Positions 53,021 through 63,147 of a DNA stretch of 64,000 nt are shown in pieces. This DNA is from Flammeovirga kamogawensis (GTDB lineage Bacteria; Bacteroidota; Bacteroidia; Cytophagales; Flammeovirgaceae). A program made the position numbers and the translations under genes. The notes under the pieces are model-generated. The model worked only from the letters and a program-made list of their open reading frames with translations. It did no database searches and was not told the origin of the DNA. The first letter of the stretch is position 1. Every line of letters begins with the position of its first letter. The stretch is from the NCBI RefSeq assembly GCF_018736065.1, contig NZ_CP076130.1, positions 134,001 to 198,000 on the forward strand, written 5' to 3'.

Positions 53021-55741
53021 ATGAAACATCTATTTACTATACTTCTTCTTTTCTCACAACTACTTGCATTTTCGCAAGGTAAGTTTCAGAAAGGAACTGT
53101 TTTGCTATCAGGATCAGAGCAACCAGTTGTTGCTCTCCAAGTAGCAGTAGACGGTAACTTGTACCTTACAAACGAAAACGGTGAATTTAGAATTCCAGAA
53201 AGTGAAGTGACACCTTCCTCTATGGTTCATATTTCTACCGATGGATTTGAACAAATTGATCTACCATTTTCTAACGGTATGATTGTTCATTTACAATCGG
53301 AAGTTGATGAGGCAAGTACTATTGCTTTATCATTAACTGATTTGGATGGAGGTGATGGTGATACACAATCGACACCAGGCTTACTATTTTCTTCTGGAGA
53401 TGCTTATAGTTCAATTGCAGGTTATGCATGGGGACCTTATTGGTTTAGAGCTCGTGGTTACCAATCTAATTATATGAACATATTTTTTGATGGGATTAAC
53501 ATGGCCTCACCAGAAAGAGGCTATGCTTCTTGGTCACTTTGGGGTGGTTTAAATGATGTAACTAGAAATAAAGAAGTTACTTACAATATGGCTCCAACTA
53601 ATTTTACTTTTGGTAATATTGGCGGAGCAACAAATATTATTACTGATCCCTCTCAGCAACGCCCTGGTTTTAAAGGGAGTTATTCTTTAAGTAATTCAAG
53701 CTACCAAAATAGAGTAATGCTTACCTATTCTACTGGTTTACTAGAAAATGGTTGGGCATTTACGGTTTCTGGCTCAAGAAGATGGGCTCAAGAAGGCTAT
53801 GTAGATGGTACAACATATGATGCATGGGCTGGATTTGTAAGTGTTGAGAAACAATTTTCGGATAAGCATAAAATGGTTTTAACAGCTTTTGCAGCACCAT
53901 CAACTCGTGGTCAGCAAGGAGCAACCGTTCAAGAAGCTTATGACCTTAAAGGTTCAAATTATTATAATCCGTATTGGGGTTATCAAGAAGGTGAAAAAAG
54001 AAATAGCCGTGAAAAAACAGTAACATCTCCTCAATTTATCTTGAAAGATAAGTGGAAGATCAACGAGAAGTTATCTTTAAGTACTTCTGTAGGTTATACA
54101 TTAGGGAAAGAAACAAGAACAGCTTTAAATTGGTACGACGCCCCAGACCCTCGCCCAGATTATTATAGAAATATGCCTTCATATCAGTACGATCAGGGTA
54201 ACGATACTGCTGGTAATATGTTAACAGATCTATGGACTTCTGATGGTTATGGACAAGTAAATTGGGACTTCTTTTATAAAACAAATAGAACAAACCCAGA
54301 AACTGTTCCTGTAGATTGGACAGACCCAACTGGAGAAACTATTACAGGAAATAGAGCACACTATATTGTCGAAAAGAGAAATTTAGATTCTCATCGTATT
54401 GATATTAATCCAACTTTAACATGGGATATTAATCCAACTTTAAAGGTCAATACAGGTATTCAATACCAATATTATGTTGGTAATAATTACAATACTGTAG
54501 GAGATTTATTAGGTGGCGACTTTTGGGTAGATATTGATAATTTTGCAGATAGAGATTTTCCTGATCCATTATTAGCAATCAATGATCTTAATAATCCGAA
54601 TGTAATTAAAGGAGAAGGCGATAGAATTGGTCATGATTATGATGCAAATATGCAAACTGCAAATTGGTGGGGCCAAGTAAGGAAATCTTTTACTAAAGGA
54701 TCTGTTTATGCAGGTGTTAATCTTACAAACACTACAATGTATCGTTTTGGCAATAGAAGAAAAGGTCTTTTCCCTGATGATTCATATGGAAAATCTGATG
54801 TTTTAGATTTCCTAGATTATGGTGTTAAGCTAGGTGGAGAATATTTTGTAACAGGCAGAAATGTACTTACAGCAAATGCTTCTTATTTTACAAAAGCACC
54901 TTATTTTGTAGATAGCTTTACATCTTTAAGAACAAGAAATGAAACGGTAGATGACTTAGTATCATCAAATGTTTTCTCTACTGATATTAATTATTACTAT
55001 AGAGGAGAGCGTTTAAAAGTAAGAGCTTCAGCTTTCTATACAACTATTTCTGACCAAACAGATGTTATTAGTTATTATGATGATGCTTACCAAAACTTTG
55101 TCAATTATATTCTTACTGGGCAAGGTCAAGAGAATAAAGGATTGGAGCTAGGCTTACAATATAATATTACTTCAGAGTTAAGATTAAAAGCTGCGGGTAC
55201 TTATGCTAGCTATATGTATAACGCCAACCCTTATGCTACAACAACTGTAGATAACAGTTCTGCAATTTTAAGTGATAATGAGAAAGTCTATTATGATGGC
55301 AGACATGTTGGAGGTTCGCCAGAAGTAGCGGGTTCAATTGGTTTAGAATACTGGTCTAGAAATTATTGGTTTATTGGAATACAAGGCAATTTCCTTGGCG
55401 ATAGATATGTAACTTTAAACCCTGCAAGGTATACAGATCGTGCTATAGAAGAACCAGGTGTAGAGTATGGATCTGATCAATACTATGCTATTCTTAATCA
55501 AGAAAAAATGCAAGATTCTTTCACGTTAGATCTTTCTGGTGGTAAAAGCTGGAAAATTAAGGATTACTTATTAAGAGTAAACTTAAACGTGAATAATATT
55601 CTTAACAATCAAAATATAGCAACTACAGGTTTCCAACAATATCGCTTTGATTTTGTAGATGGTAACCCAGAAAAATTCGCAAATAAATATTATTACGCCC
55701 AAGGAATTAGAGCTTTTTTAAATGTAGGATTAAGCTTCTAG
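53021..55741 (+). CDS. TonB-dependent outer-membrane receptor of the nuclease locus
   Basis: The protein has 906 residues with a signal peptide of about 1-19. A carboxypeptidase-regulatory-like domain (about 22-95) is followed by a plug with YQSNYMNIFFDGINM and FGNIGGATNIITDPS, then a 22-strand-type barrel ending in an aromatic residue (NVGLSF). It is not a SusC-type receptor, and no SusD partner is adjacent. It should import a product of the neighbouring nucleases, such as oligonucleotides, nucleotides or nucleosides. The substrate is an inference from gene order only. Confidence 0.9.
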   Translation: MKHLFTILLLFSQLLAFSQGKFQKGTVLLSGSEQPVVALQVAVDGNLYLTNENGEFRIPESEVTPSSMVHISTDGFEQIDLPFSNGMIVHLQSEVDEASTIALSLTDLDGGDGDTQSTPGLLFSSGDAYSSIAGYAWGPYWFRARGYQSNYMNIFFDGINMASPERGYASWSLWGGLNDVTRNKEVTYNMAPTNFTFGNIGGATNIITDPSQQRPGFKGSYSLSNSSYQNRVMLTYSTGLLENGWAFTVSGSRRWAQEGYVDGTTYDAWAGFVSVEKQFSDKHKMVLTAFAAPSTRGQQGATVQEAYDLKGSNYYNPYWGYQEGEKRNSREKTVTSPQFILKDKWKINEKLSLSTSVGYTLGKETRTALNWYDAPDPRPDYYRNMPSYQYDQGNDTAGNMLTDLWTSDGYGQVNWDFFYKTNRTNPETVPVDWTDPTGETITGNRAHYIVEKRNLDSHRIDINPTLTWDINPTLKVNTGIQYQYYVGNNYNTVGDLLGGDFWVDIDNFADRDFPDPLLAINDLNNPNVIKGEGDRIGHDYDANMQTANWWGQVRKSFTKGSVYAGVNLTNTTMYRFGNRRKGLFPDDSYGKSDVLDFLDYGVKLGGEYFVTGRNVLTANASYFTKAPYFVDSFTSLRTRNETVDDLVSSNVFSTDINYYYRGERLKVRASAFYTTISDQTDVISYYDDAYQNFVNYILTGQGQENKGLELGLQYNITSELRLKAAGTYASYMYNANPYATTTVDNSSAILSDNEKVYYDGRHVGGSPEVAGSIGLEYWSRNYWFIGIQGNFLGDRYVTLNPARYTDRAIEEPGVEYGSDQYYAILNQEKMQDSFTLDLSGGKSWKIKDYLLRVNLNVNNILNNQNIATTGFQQYRFDFVDGNPEKFANKYYYAQGIRAFLNVGLSF

Positions 55742-55801
55742 GGTAAAAATTACAAACAATTCATTTATTCAGTTTCGTGTTCTTTTAAACTTCTTCGAAC
55801 C

Positions 55802-58800
55802 ATGAAAAACAAACAATTATTTGTCTTCTTAAAGCTATTAATAGCAACTTCATTTCTAGGTTTTATTATCTCGTCTTGTAATAAAGATGAACCAGAAGGT
55901 CCAGGTAATCCTGGTACTGATCCGGAAAACCCTATAGAAATGGAAACAACACATACTATCATGCAATTACAAGAAATGTATGATGGTTCTGATTTATTTG
56001 ATATTACTGAAGATGTAGTCATCGGAGGTGTTTTATCTTCGTCAGATTCTACAGGTAATGTATACAAGTCACTTTTTATTCAAGATGATAGTGGGTACGG
56101 TATACAACTTAAAGTAAACAAAACAGATCTTTATGCTGACTACAGTATTGGTCAAACTATTTATGTAAAATGTAATGGTTTGATGATGGGACAGTACGGA
56201 GGACTTATCCAATTAGGTGGAGAGTATGAAGGCAAAATTGGTAATATCGAAGAAGATGTAATCGAAGATCATATTTTTGGAGGTGCTAAAGGTGCTGCTC
56301 CAACAGCGGTTACACTTGATTTAGATAACAAACCTTCGGCTATCGAAGCATTATATAGTACTTGGGTTTCTATCCCTAACGTTCAATTTGTTGATGTAGA
56401 TTCTACTTTTACAAATGGAACTTTTACAACAAATAGAAATGTAACTACTGCAGAAGGAAATACAGTAACAGTAAGAACATCTAACTATGCAACTTTTGCT
56501 AACGAAGTTTTACCTTCAAAAAGTGGTGTTATAGAAGGTGTTTTAACTGCTTATAATGGTACTTTACAATTAACAATTAACGAAGTAGCAGATATTAATT
56601 TCACGGGAGATCGTTTTGAAATTACTGCAGGTGAAGGCGAAGGAACATTGGCTAACCCTTTTGATTTAGAAGCTGCTGCTGCACGTTTAGGTCAAACAGG
56701 TGTTTGGGTAAAAGGTTACATTATTGGTTCTGTAAACGGAGTATCTTTAGAAGATGACTTTGTAGCTGGAGCGAGTGGAGAATCTTCTGCATCAAATTTT
56801 GTAATTGCTACTTCAGCAACAGAGACAGATCCAACAAAAGGAATGCCTGTACAATTAACTACTGGTTTTGTACGTGATGGTTTAAACTTAAAAGAGAATC
56901 CAACATTAATTGGTAAAGCAGTTTGGGTAAAAGGTGATATCCAAAATTATTTCAATATTCCTGGTGTTAAAAATGTAGTTTCTTACTCTTTAGATGGTAC
57001 TACAGAGCCAGATGCTCCTGAAGGATTAATTGGTCAAGGTGAAGATATCATGGGTGATCAGTTAACAAATACTACACTTAATTTTTCTACTTGGAATGAA
57101 GTGAAGTCATTGGCAATGTGGGAAGCAAAAGACATGTCAGCTGCTGTTAATGCATATGGTAAAGGAGCTACAATTTCTTGGATGGTTTCTAAAACAGCTA
57201 TTGATTTCTCATCAGTTGCAGATGCTCGTTTAATTGTAACAGAAGAGTTGAAATTCTTTACAGGTTTTAGTGATATTCAGGTATTAGCTTCATCGGATTA
57301 TTCTGGAAGTGGAGATCCTACTACTGCTACATGGACTGCTTTAGAAGTTGATGGTACTCGTGCTGAAACGGGTGTAATTGAAACGCAATTTAAGGGGACA
57401 GGTACTGTATATATTGCTTTTAAATACACAGCAACTGATGAAGCTTCGATGTCTTGGACTATTGAAACAGTAAAATTTGATCAAAAAGAGGTTGAAGTTC
57501 CTGCTGAAGGTGATGGTACTTTAACGAATGCTTATAATGTTCCTGCAATTAGAGCAAATCAAGGTGATAAGGACAATAAGGATTACAAATGGGTGAAAGG
57601 AAAAATTGTAGGTTATATAAAAAGTAATAAGTTTGTTCCTGGAGCTACAGATGCTGAATTAACAAACCTAGCAATTGCAATTGATAGCGATGAAACATCT
57701 GCTTCTAAAATAATTACTGTTCAATTGCCTTCTGGTTACATTAGAGATGCATTAAACCTAGGAGAGAACCCAGCAATGCTTAATAAAGATGTTTGGTTAA
57801 ATGGGTCTTTAGAAACTTACTATGGTTTTGCAGGGGTTAAATATTTACAATCTTATTCATTGGATGGGGTTACGGAAGAAGGTGACGCAACTCCTCCTCC
57901 TACTGGAATTGTAGGTCAGGGTGAGCCAATTGCCGGTACTGCTTTAACTGGAACTTCAATTAACTTTACAACTTATAATGTTGTAGAATCTGCAGAAATT
58001 TGGAAAGCATCTGCTGGTAAAGCAAGTATTAATGGCTATAATAACGGTGCAAATACATCGTGGTTGATAACTGCTTCTACTGTAGACTTCTCTGGTTTTA
58101 CTGCTGCAAGTCTAATCGTTAAAGAAAATATCAATTATGGAAAAGGTTTAGATAAGGTAATGGTAAAGTATTCTTCTGACTATACAGGGACAGGAGACCC
58201 AGCAGCAGCTAATTGGACAGCAATGCCAGTTTATGGTGATAGAGCTGATGGTGGTGCAACAACAACTCAATTTGATGGTAGTTCTTTAGGAGCTGTTTAT
58301 GTTGCGTTTATCTATACAAACAATGATAATACTGATGCATCTTCTTGGAGTATTGAATCTGTAGTTGCAGGTGAGAAAGAAGAGGATACTACACCCCCTG
58401 TAGATCCAAACCCAGAAGGTATAAACCTAGGAGATAACGCAGTATCTGGATTTAGTGACTTAATTATTTCTGAATATGTAGAAGGTTCTTCTTATAATAA
58501 GTTTATTGAGATCTTTAATGGGACAGGTTCTGAAATAGATTTATCAGATTATTCTTTATCAAAAGATTCTAATGGGAGTGATGTATTTACTAAAGTAGCA
58601 TTAGAAGGTACTTTACCAAATGGAGCTACTCTTTTATTATCGAATAGCCAAGCAGATTTAACATTACTTCCTAATGGAGTTACGTCTAGAAATTCTTCTG
58701 CTGTTAATTTTAATGGAGATGATCAAGTGGCTCTATTTAAGGGAGATGTTGAAATAGATAGAATTGGTATTGCTGGAGATATTTCTTTTGGAATAGACGT

Positions 58801-58927
58801 TACTTTTAGAAGAGCAGTATCTATAAGGGCTCCTAAGCCTGGAGAAAATGATCCAAGAGATAATGGTGAATGGGATAGCTATCCTAAAAATACAACTGAG
58901 GACCTTGGGTCTCATACTATTAATTAA
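55802..58927 (+). CDS. Large surface lipoprotein with DUF5689, OB-like repeats and a lamin-tail domain
   Basis: The protein has 1041 residues, with a lipobox ending at C26. The next residues, NKDEPE, form an acidic lipoprotein export signal, so surface exposure is likely. DUF5689 spans about 50-265. A duplicated block follows: an OB-fold-like unit (DUF6359-like; GTLANPFDL... and GTLTNAYNV..., with VKGYIIG/VKGKIVG) plus a choice-of-anchor-J-type jelly roll, at about 275-560 and 570-865. A lamin-tail domain ends the chain (about 885-1035, SDLIISEYVEGSSYNKFIEI). OB and lamin-tail domains in bacteria are often linked to extracellular nucleases. It has no catalytic motif and is probably the nucleic-acid-binding component. 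Confidence 0.85.
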   Translation: MKNKQLFVFLKLLIATSFLGFIISSCNKDEPEGPGNPGTDPENPIEMETTHTIMQLQEMYDGSDLFDITEDVVIGGVLSSSDSTGNVYKSLFIQDDSGYGIQLKVNKTDLYADYSIGQTIYVKCNGLMMGQYGGLIQLGGEYEGKIGNIEEDVIEDHIFGGAKGAAPTAVTLDLDNKPSAIEALYSTWVSIPNVQFVDVDSTFTNGTFTTNRNVTTAEGNTVTVRTSNYATFANEVLPSKSGVIEGVLTAYNGTLQLTINEVADINFTGDRFEITAGEGEGTLANPFDLEAAAARLGQTGVWVKGYIIGSVNGVSLEDDFVAGASGESSASNFVIATSATETDPTKGMPVQLTTGFVRDGLNLKENPTLIGKAVWVKGDIQNYFNIPGVKNVVSYSLDGTTEPDAPEGLIGQGEDIMGDQLTNTTLNFSTWNEVKSLAMWEAKDMSAAVNAYGKGATISWMVSKTAIDFSSVADARLIVTEELKFFTGFSDIQVLASSDYSGSGDPTTATWTALEVDGTRAETGVIETQFKGTGTVYIAFKYTATDEASMSWTIETVKFDQKEVEVPAEGDGTLTNAYNVPAIRANQGDKDNKDYKWVKGKIVGYIKSNKFVPGATDAELTNLAIAIDSDETSASKIITVQLPSGYIRDALNLGENPAMLNKDVWLNGSLETYYGFAGVKYLQSYSLDGVTEEGDATPPPTGIVGQGEPIAGTALTGTSINFTTYNVVESAEIWKASAGKASINGYNNGANTSWLITASTVDFSGFTAASLIVKENINYGKGLDKVMVKYSSDYTGTGDPAAANWTAMPVYGDRADGGATTTQFDGSSLGAVYVAFIYTNNDNTDASSWSIESVVAGEKEEDTTPPVDPNPEGINLGDNAVSGFSDLIISEYVEGSSYNKFIEIFNGTGSEIDLSDYSLSKDSNGSDVFTKVALEGTLPNGATLLLSNSQADLTLLPNGVTSRNSSAVNFNGDDQVALFKGDVEIDRIGIAGDISFGIDVTFRRAVSIRAPKPGENDPRDNGEWDSYPKNTTEDLGSHTIN

Positions 58928-58965
58928 TCCCAATAAATAATTGGTGGCTTAATCAATAAGTCAAT

Positions 58966-58993
58966 CCCCATGAAAGTTGATTCTTTCATGGGG
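58966..58993 (+). terminator. Strong hairpin between lamin-tail and endonuclease genes
   Basis: CCCCATGAAAG (58966-58976) and CTTTCATGGGG (58983-58993) form a perfect 11-base stem with a 6-base loop. No T tract follows, so it may be a partial terminator or a stabilising 3-prime hairpin that tunes expression of the next gene. Confidence 0.6.
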
Positions 58994-59039
58994 AACTAAA
59001 CAACTTCCATCAGAAATAAAATCGTAAAAGATATTTCCT

Positions 59040-61235
59040 ATGCATCGTTTTATAATAAATAAAAGAATTTTAGTATTTCTACTAGGAGCTATATTTTTCT
59101 CTTGTGTAGATACAGACTATAAAACACCTCAAGAGGTATCCCCAGAACCGATAGCTCCCGGTACAGCTACTATTAGCATTGCAGATTTAAAAGCAATGCA
59201 TAATGGAAGAGATAATGACACTACATCAATTCCAGACAATACTGTTATTGTTGGTCAAGTAGTATCTTCTGACAGAGATGGTAACATCTATAAAGAAATT
59301 TATTTACAAGATAGTACGGCAGGTATTCTAATTCGTGTTGATGCTGCTCCTTTGTATACACAATTTCAAATGGGACAGCAAGTTGCCATTGTTTGTGATG
59401 ATTTCGTTTTAGGTTCTTATGCATCTATGGTGCAATTGGGTATTCCATCTTTGTACAATGGAACTCCAGCTGCAGGTAGAATTCCAGCTCCAATTGTTGG
59501 ACAGTACTTTGTAACAGGAACTTTGGATTCTGTTGTTGTTGCAGAAGTATCTGTAAAAGAATTACAAGAAAATTTAGATACTTACGCTGGTAAAAGAGTT
59601 AAGATTGCTAACATTCAAGTGAGTAAGAGCGATGAAGGAAAAACCTATGCAGATGCAGAAAAAGAACTTACTCAAAATAGATATTTTAATGATGGCTCTA
59701 CAACTCAAGACATCATTTTAAGAACCTCAGGATATTCTGATTTTGCAGGTGATACTCTTCCTTATGGTATGGGTACAATGTATGGTGTTGTATCTCGTTT
59801 TCGTGATGATGCACAAATATACATCAATACACCCGAGACAGATATGGTCAATTTCACGGTCATTGATGGAGGTACACCAGATGATAGTACTGTTGTAACC
59901 CCTCCTACGGTTGTAGATTTTATCAATGAAAGTTTTAATGGAACAAAATATGATGAAATTGTTTTAGAAGGTTGGAATAACATAATTGAAACAGGTACTA
60001 AGGCTTGGTTCTATAATGAATACCAAGGTAATGCTTATGCCAATTTATCAGTTTTTAAAGCAGGTGAGGCTAGAAAAGTTTGGTTAATAACACCTGTATT
60101 GAATGTACTTGGAGCTGAAAATAAAACAATTTCATTTAAATCAAGATCTGAATACTTAAAAACAGCAACATTAAAAGTAATGGTTTCTGCAGATTATGAC
60201 GGGGCTTTGGCACCATCAGAATATTCTTGGACAGAAATAAACCCTACAATTGGAACAGGTAACGAAGACGGTTATGGACCTTGGACTTCTTCTGGAGATT
60301 TTGATATTTCATCTTACGGAAATGTTGTCGTAGCATTTTTATATGATGGGGAAGAGGGAGTTGAAGATGGAGGATTTTCGATAGACGATTTTAAATTTAA
60401 TGAAGGTCATTCAGGAGGAGAAGTTGACCCTACAGAATATTACAATGCTGTTGATGGGTTAACAGGTTATACTCTTAAAACAGGATTGTATCAAATCATT
60501 TCATCAAATACAACAGTGTTAGAATATACTCCAGGTGTATGGGAAGCGTATGCTACAACTGATGACAAATATGGTCAAGGACAAATAATCTGGGACATGT
60601 ATAGTGATATTCCTGATCCAAATAACCCTTCAGTTCCTGATGCTGCACAACCAAATGAATATGAGTATGATTATGGTCAAGGCGGAGATCAGTGTACAAA
60701 TACCCCAGGATATGAAGAAGGTTGTTATAATAGAGAACACTCATTTCCTAAAAGTTGGTTTGATGATGGCTACCCAATGTATACAGATATTCATCATGTT
60801 GTACCTTCAGATTCTTACGTAAATACAAGAAGAAGTAATTATCCTTACGGTGAAGTTGGAAATGCCACATGGACATCTACAAACGGAAGTAAATTAGGTA
60901 GTGCAGTTTCAGGATTAGGCTACTCGGGTACAGTTTTCGAACCGATTGATGAATATAAAGGTGATTTTGCAAGAATCTATTTTTACATGGCCACTCGATA
61001 CGAAAATGTCATCGATGGTTGGGATAGAAATAGTAGCAGTGCAGATGATGTATTGAATGGTACTTCAAATCAGGTATACGAAACTTGGTATTTAAATTTA
61101 ATGAAGAAATGGCATACAAATGATCCAGTTTCACAAAAAGAAATTGAAAGAAATGAAGCCATTTTCTTAATCCAAGGAAATAGAAATCCATTTATTGATC
61201 ACCCAGAATATGTTACAGAAATTTGGGGGAATTAA
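59040..61235 (+). CDS. Endonuclease I-family lipoprotein with DUF5689
   Basis: The protein has 731 residues, with a lipobox ending at C22 (FFSC). A DUF5689 domain (about 45-265) is shared with the preceding gene. A choice-of-anchor-J-like jelly roll (about 290-450) and an endonuclease I domain (about 465-731) follow. The nuclease shows the His-Me finger layout: NREHSFPKSWF with likely catalytic H567, then DIHHVVPSD and the TRRSNYPYGEV segment. Such enzymes cut DNA and RNA without base specificity and need a divalent metal. Its lipid anchor and DUF5689 suggest it works on the cell surface together with the lamin-tail protein. Confidence 0.92.
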   Translation: MHRFIINKRILVFLLGAIFFSCVDTDYKTPQEVSPEPIAPGTATISIADLKAMHNGRDNDTTSIPDNTVIVGQVVSSDRDGNIYKEIYLQDSTAGILIRVDAAPLYTQFQMGQQVAIVCDDFVLGSYASMVQLGIPSLYNGTPAAGRIPAPIVGQYFVTGTLDSVVVAEVSVKELQENLDTYAGKRVKIANIQVSKSDEGKTYADAEKELTQNRYFNDGSTTQDIILRTSGYSDFAGDTLPYGMGTMYGVVSRFRDDAQIYINTPETDMVNFTVIDGGTPDDSTVVTPPTVVDFINESFNGTKYDEIVLEGWNNIIETGTKAWFYNEYQGNAYANLSVFKAGEARKVWLITPVLNVLGAENKTISFKSRSEYLKTATLKVMVSADYDGALAPSEYSWTEINPTIGTGNEDGYGPWTSSGDFDISSYGNVVVAFLYDGEEGVEDGGFSIDDFKFNEGHSGGEVDPTEYYNAVDGLTGYTLKTGLYQIISSNTTVLEYTPGVWEAYATTDDKYGQGQIIWDMYSDIPDPNNPSVPDAAQPNEYEYDYGQGGDQCTNTPGYEEGCYNREHSFPKSWFDDGYPMYTDIHHVVPSDSYVNTRRSNYPYGEVGNATWTSTNGSKLGSAVSGLGYSGTVFEPIDEYKGDFARIYFYMATRYENVIDGWDRNSSSADDVLNGTSNQVYETWYLNLMKKWHTNDPVSQKEIERNEAIFLIQGNRNPFIDHPEYVTEIWGN

Positions 61236-61256
61236 TATCAACTTCAAATAAAAAAA

Positions 61257-61288
61257 AGAGCCATTTCTACTAAGGAATGGCTCTTTTT
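61257..61288 (+). terminator. Terminator of the nuclease locus
   Basis: AGAGCCATT (61257-61265) pairs with AATGGCTCT (61276-61284), followed by a T run and preceded by an A run, so it may work in both directions. Confidence 0.85.
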
Positions 61289-61441
61289 GTATCTAATAGC
61301 TAAAGTTTTTTTTTAACATAAAATGGAAATATTATCGACGACAACAGTAGGAAGAAAGCCTTTTTTACATAGTGCCGCTTAGATCTTTTTGATAGAAATG
61401 CGATGTTTTAAATTATAGCATCATAGATTATTTATTTCTTA

Positions 61442-61449
61442 TAGATTTG
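61442..61449 (+). promoter_or_regulatory. Candidate -7 element of the ABC/GntR operon
   Basis: TAGATTTG fits TAnnTTTG. It lies 29 bases upstream of a perfect palindrome and 73 bases before the first start codon. Confidence 0.45.
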
Positions 61450-61478
61450 GAATTCAAAAAAAATAACACCACTTTTAC

Positions 61479-61502
61479 AGTGCACTATATAGGTAGTGCA
61501 CT
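61479..61502. promoter_or_regulatory. Palindromic operator for the GntR (YtrA-type) regulator
   Basis: AGTGCACTA (61479-61487) and TAGTGCACT (61494-61502) form a perfect inverted repeat with a 6-base centre, 20 bases before the ABC transporter start. YtrA-type GntR proteins are known to bind AGTGTA-like dyads before their own ABC operons. Binding by the regulator at 63148 is therefore a strong inference. Confidence 0.7.
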
Positions 61503-61522
61503 TGAAATAACTATTAAATATT

Positions 61523-62341
61523 ATGGTGTCAATTAATAATCTTCAATTTAGTTACTCTAAAAAAACAACTACTCTCGATCAACTTCAGCTAGAATTAGAT
61601 GCTGGTAAAATTGTTGGTGTATTAGGTAAAAATGGGGCAGGGAAAAGCACTTTTTTTAAACTCATGAGTGGTTTACTACAGCCTAATGCAGGTACTATTG
61701 ATGTTCTCGGAGAGCAGCCTTTTTCTAGGTATCCTTCTTTTTTATCAAAGCTCTTTTTTGTTCCTGAAGAATTTGAATTACCTCCTATTCCAATCAGAAC
61801 ATTTATAAAAAGCACATCAAAATTCTATCCTCGTTTTGACCATCGTTTAGTGCATGAGCTATTAGAGAAATTTGATCTGGATGATAGCCTAAATCTAAAA
61901 GGATTATCCTATGGACAGAAGAAAAAAGTAATTATTGCTTTTGCTTTGTCAACCAAGGCCGAACTCATTTTAATGGATGAACCTACAAATGGACTAGATA
62001 TTCCTTCTAAAGATATATTTAGAAAAATCATGGCCGGGCATTTTGAAGACGATCAGTTGATCATGATTTCTACGCATCAAGTAAGAGATATAGATACAAT
62101 AATAGATCATTTGATTGTTATCGATAATGGTGGTGTAATTTACAATGAATCTATTTTTGAGCTAACACAGAAATATGATTTCTTGAAAGTGCAACAATTG
62201 AAAATTGCAGATACACTTTATGCAGAACCAATACTAGGAGGTTACAAAACAATTTCTCCTAAACAAGAACAGGAAGATACTCAAGTAGACCTTGAACTAT
62301 TTTTCAATGCTTTAATCAATGACTATAAAAAATTTATATAA
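61523..62341 (+). CDS. ABC transporter ATP-binding protein
   Basis: The protein has 272 residues. Walker A is at GKNGAGKST (35-43, K41), the signature at LSYGQKKK, and Walker B at LILMDEP, followed by a switch His (STHQ). It is the nucleotide-binding subunit of a two-gene exporter-type ABC system, like YtrB. The next gene starts one base after its stop. The regulator of the same operon is a YtrA-type GntR protein. The substrate is unknown; in Firmicutes such systems respond to cell-envelope stress. Confidence 0.92.
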   Translation: MVSINNLQFSYSKKTTTLDQLQLELDAGKIVGVLGKNGAGKSTFFKLMSGLLQPNAGTIDVLGEQPFSRYPSFLSKLFFVPEEFELPPIPIRTFIKSTSKFYPRFDHRLVHELLEKFDLDDSLNLKGLSYGQKKKVIIAFALSTKAELILMDEPTNGLDIPSKDIFRKIMAGHFEDDQLIMISTHQVRDIDTIIDHLIVIDNGGVIYNESIFELTQKYDFLKVQQLKIADTLYAEPILGGYKTISPKQEQEDTQVDLELFFNALINDYKKFI

Positions 62342-62342
62342 G

Positions 62343-63146
62343 ATGGATAATATATTTAATGCACAAAGGTTTAAACAGTATCTTTCATTAGAATTTACAT
62401 ATCAGAAACAGTTAATCTATTATAGTATTTCTTCTGTAATTTTATTTATTGGTTTAGGTTTGTTCTTTATAAGATTTGTGAACGATGAACCAATAACAGA
62501 AGATGATTTATTTGGACTTTTTTTAGTTTCTTATGTCATTTTAGCGATAGTAGTTGTAAATCGTTCATTTTTAGCTTTTCGTACTCCAAATCAACTGATT
62601 ACGTATTTAACTTTCCCTGTATCTCAGTTTGAAAAGTTTTTATTAGAATATATATCAACTGTAATTGTAGCGGCTTTTTTTGTTCCTGCTTTGATACTTT
62701 TTGCCTATATGGTTGAAGGTGAAATTCACCAACTTTTAAACCCGAATATAGGCTATACAGGGTTAGATTTTTTAACCAATGTGATAAAGAAAGGAATGGT
62801 TTCACATTCAGAAAGCGAAGCACAAGTAAAAAATGTAGTAGCATTTATTTTATGCCTACTTCCATTAAGTTTAAGCAATGTTATATTTACAGGTAACTCA
62901 TTCTTTAAAAAGCTACCTCTAATTAAATCTATTGTATTTACAGGGCTCTATATCACCTTTCATGTTTTCCTTATCTACTTCATTTTTGAAAAAATGAATG
63001 TAGGAGATTATGTTACTAATGATCATCCTCTTTTCTTTTTTAATACTGCTTATTCTGCTGCAATTTTTATCGCAGTATACGTGGTCATTGCTAACGCAGT
63101 GTTTATCTGTAGTAGTTTTTTAAAGTTGAAAGAAAAAGAAATATAA
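62343..63146 (+). CDS. ABC transporter permease-like membrane protein
   Basis: The protein has 267 residues from the ATG at 62343. An ATG at 62319 lies inside the ATPase gene and is less likely. About six hydrophobic segments are visible, in two groups of three separated by a loop of about 40 residues (roughly 115-155). There is no strongly conserved motif, as usual for this permease class. It is coupled to the ATPase upstream and the GntR gene 1 base downstream. Confidence 0.82.
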   Translation: MDNIFNAQRFKQYLSLEFTYQKQLIYYSISSVILFIGLGLFFIRFVNDEPITEDDLFGLFLVSYVILAIVVVNRSFLAFRTPNQLITYLTFPVSQFEKFLLEYISTVIVAAFFVPALILFAYMVEGEIHQLLNPNIGYTGLDFLTNVIKKGMVSHSESEAQVKNVVAFILCLLPLSLSNVIFTGNSFFKKLPLIKSIVFTGLYITFHVFLIYFIFEKMNVGDYVTNDHPLFFFNTAYSAAIFIAVYVVIANAVFICSSFLKLKEKEI

Positions 63147-63147
63147 G

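Noticed and set aside
53021-55741. Second SusC-type transporter
   Set aside because: It lacks the SusC-specific plug signatures and has no SusD partner; it is an ordinary TonB-dependent receptor.
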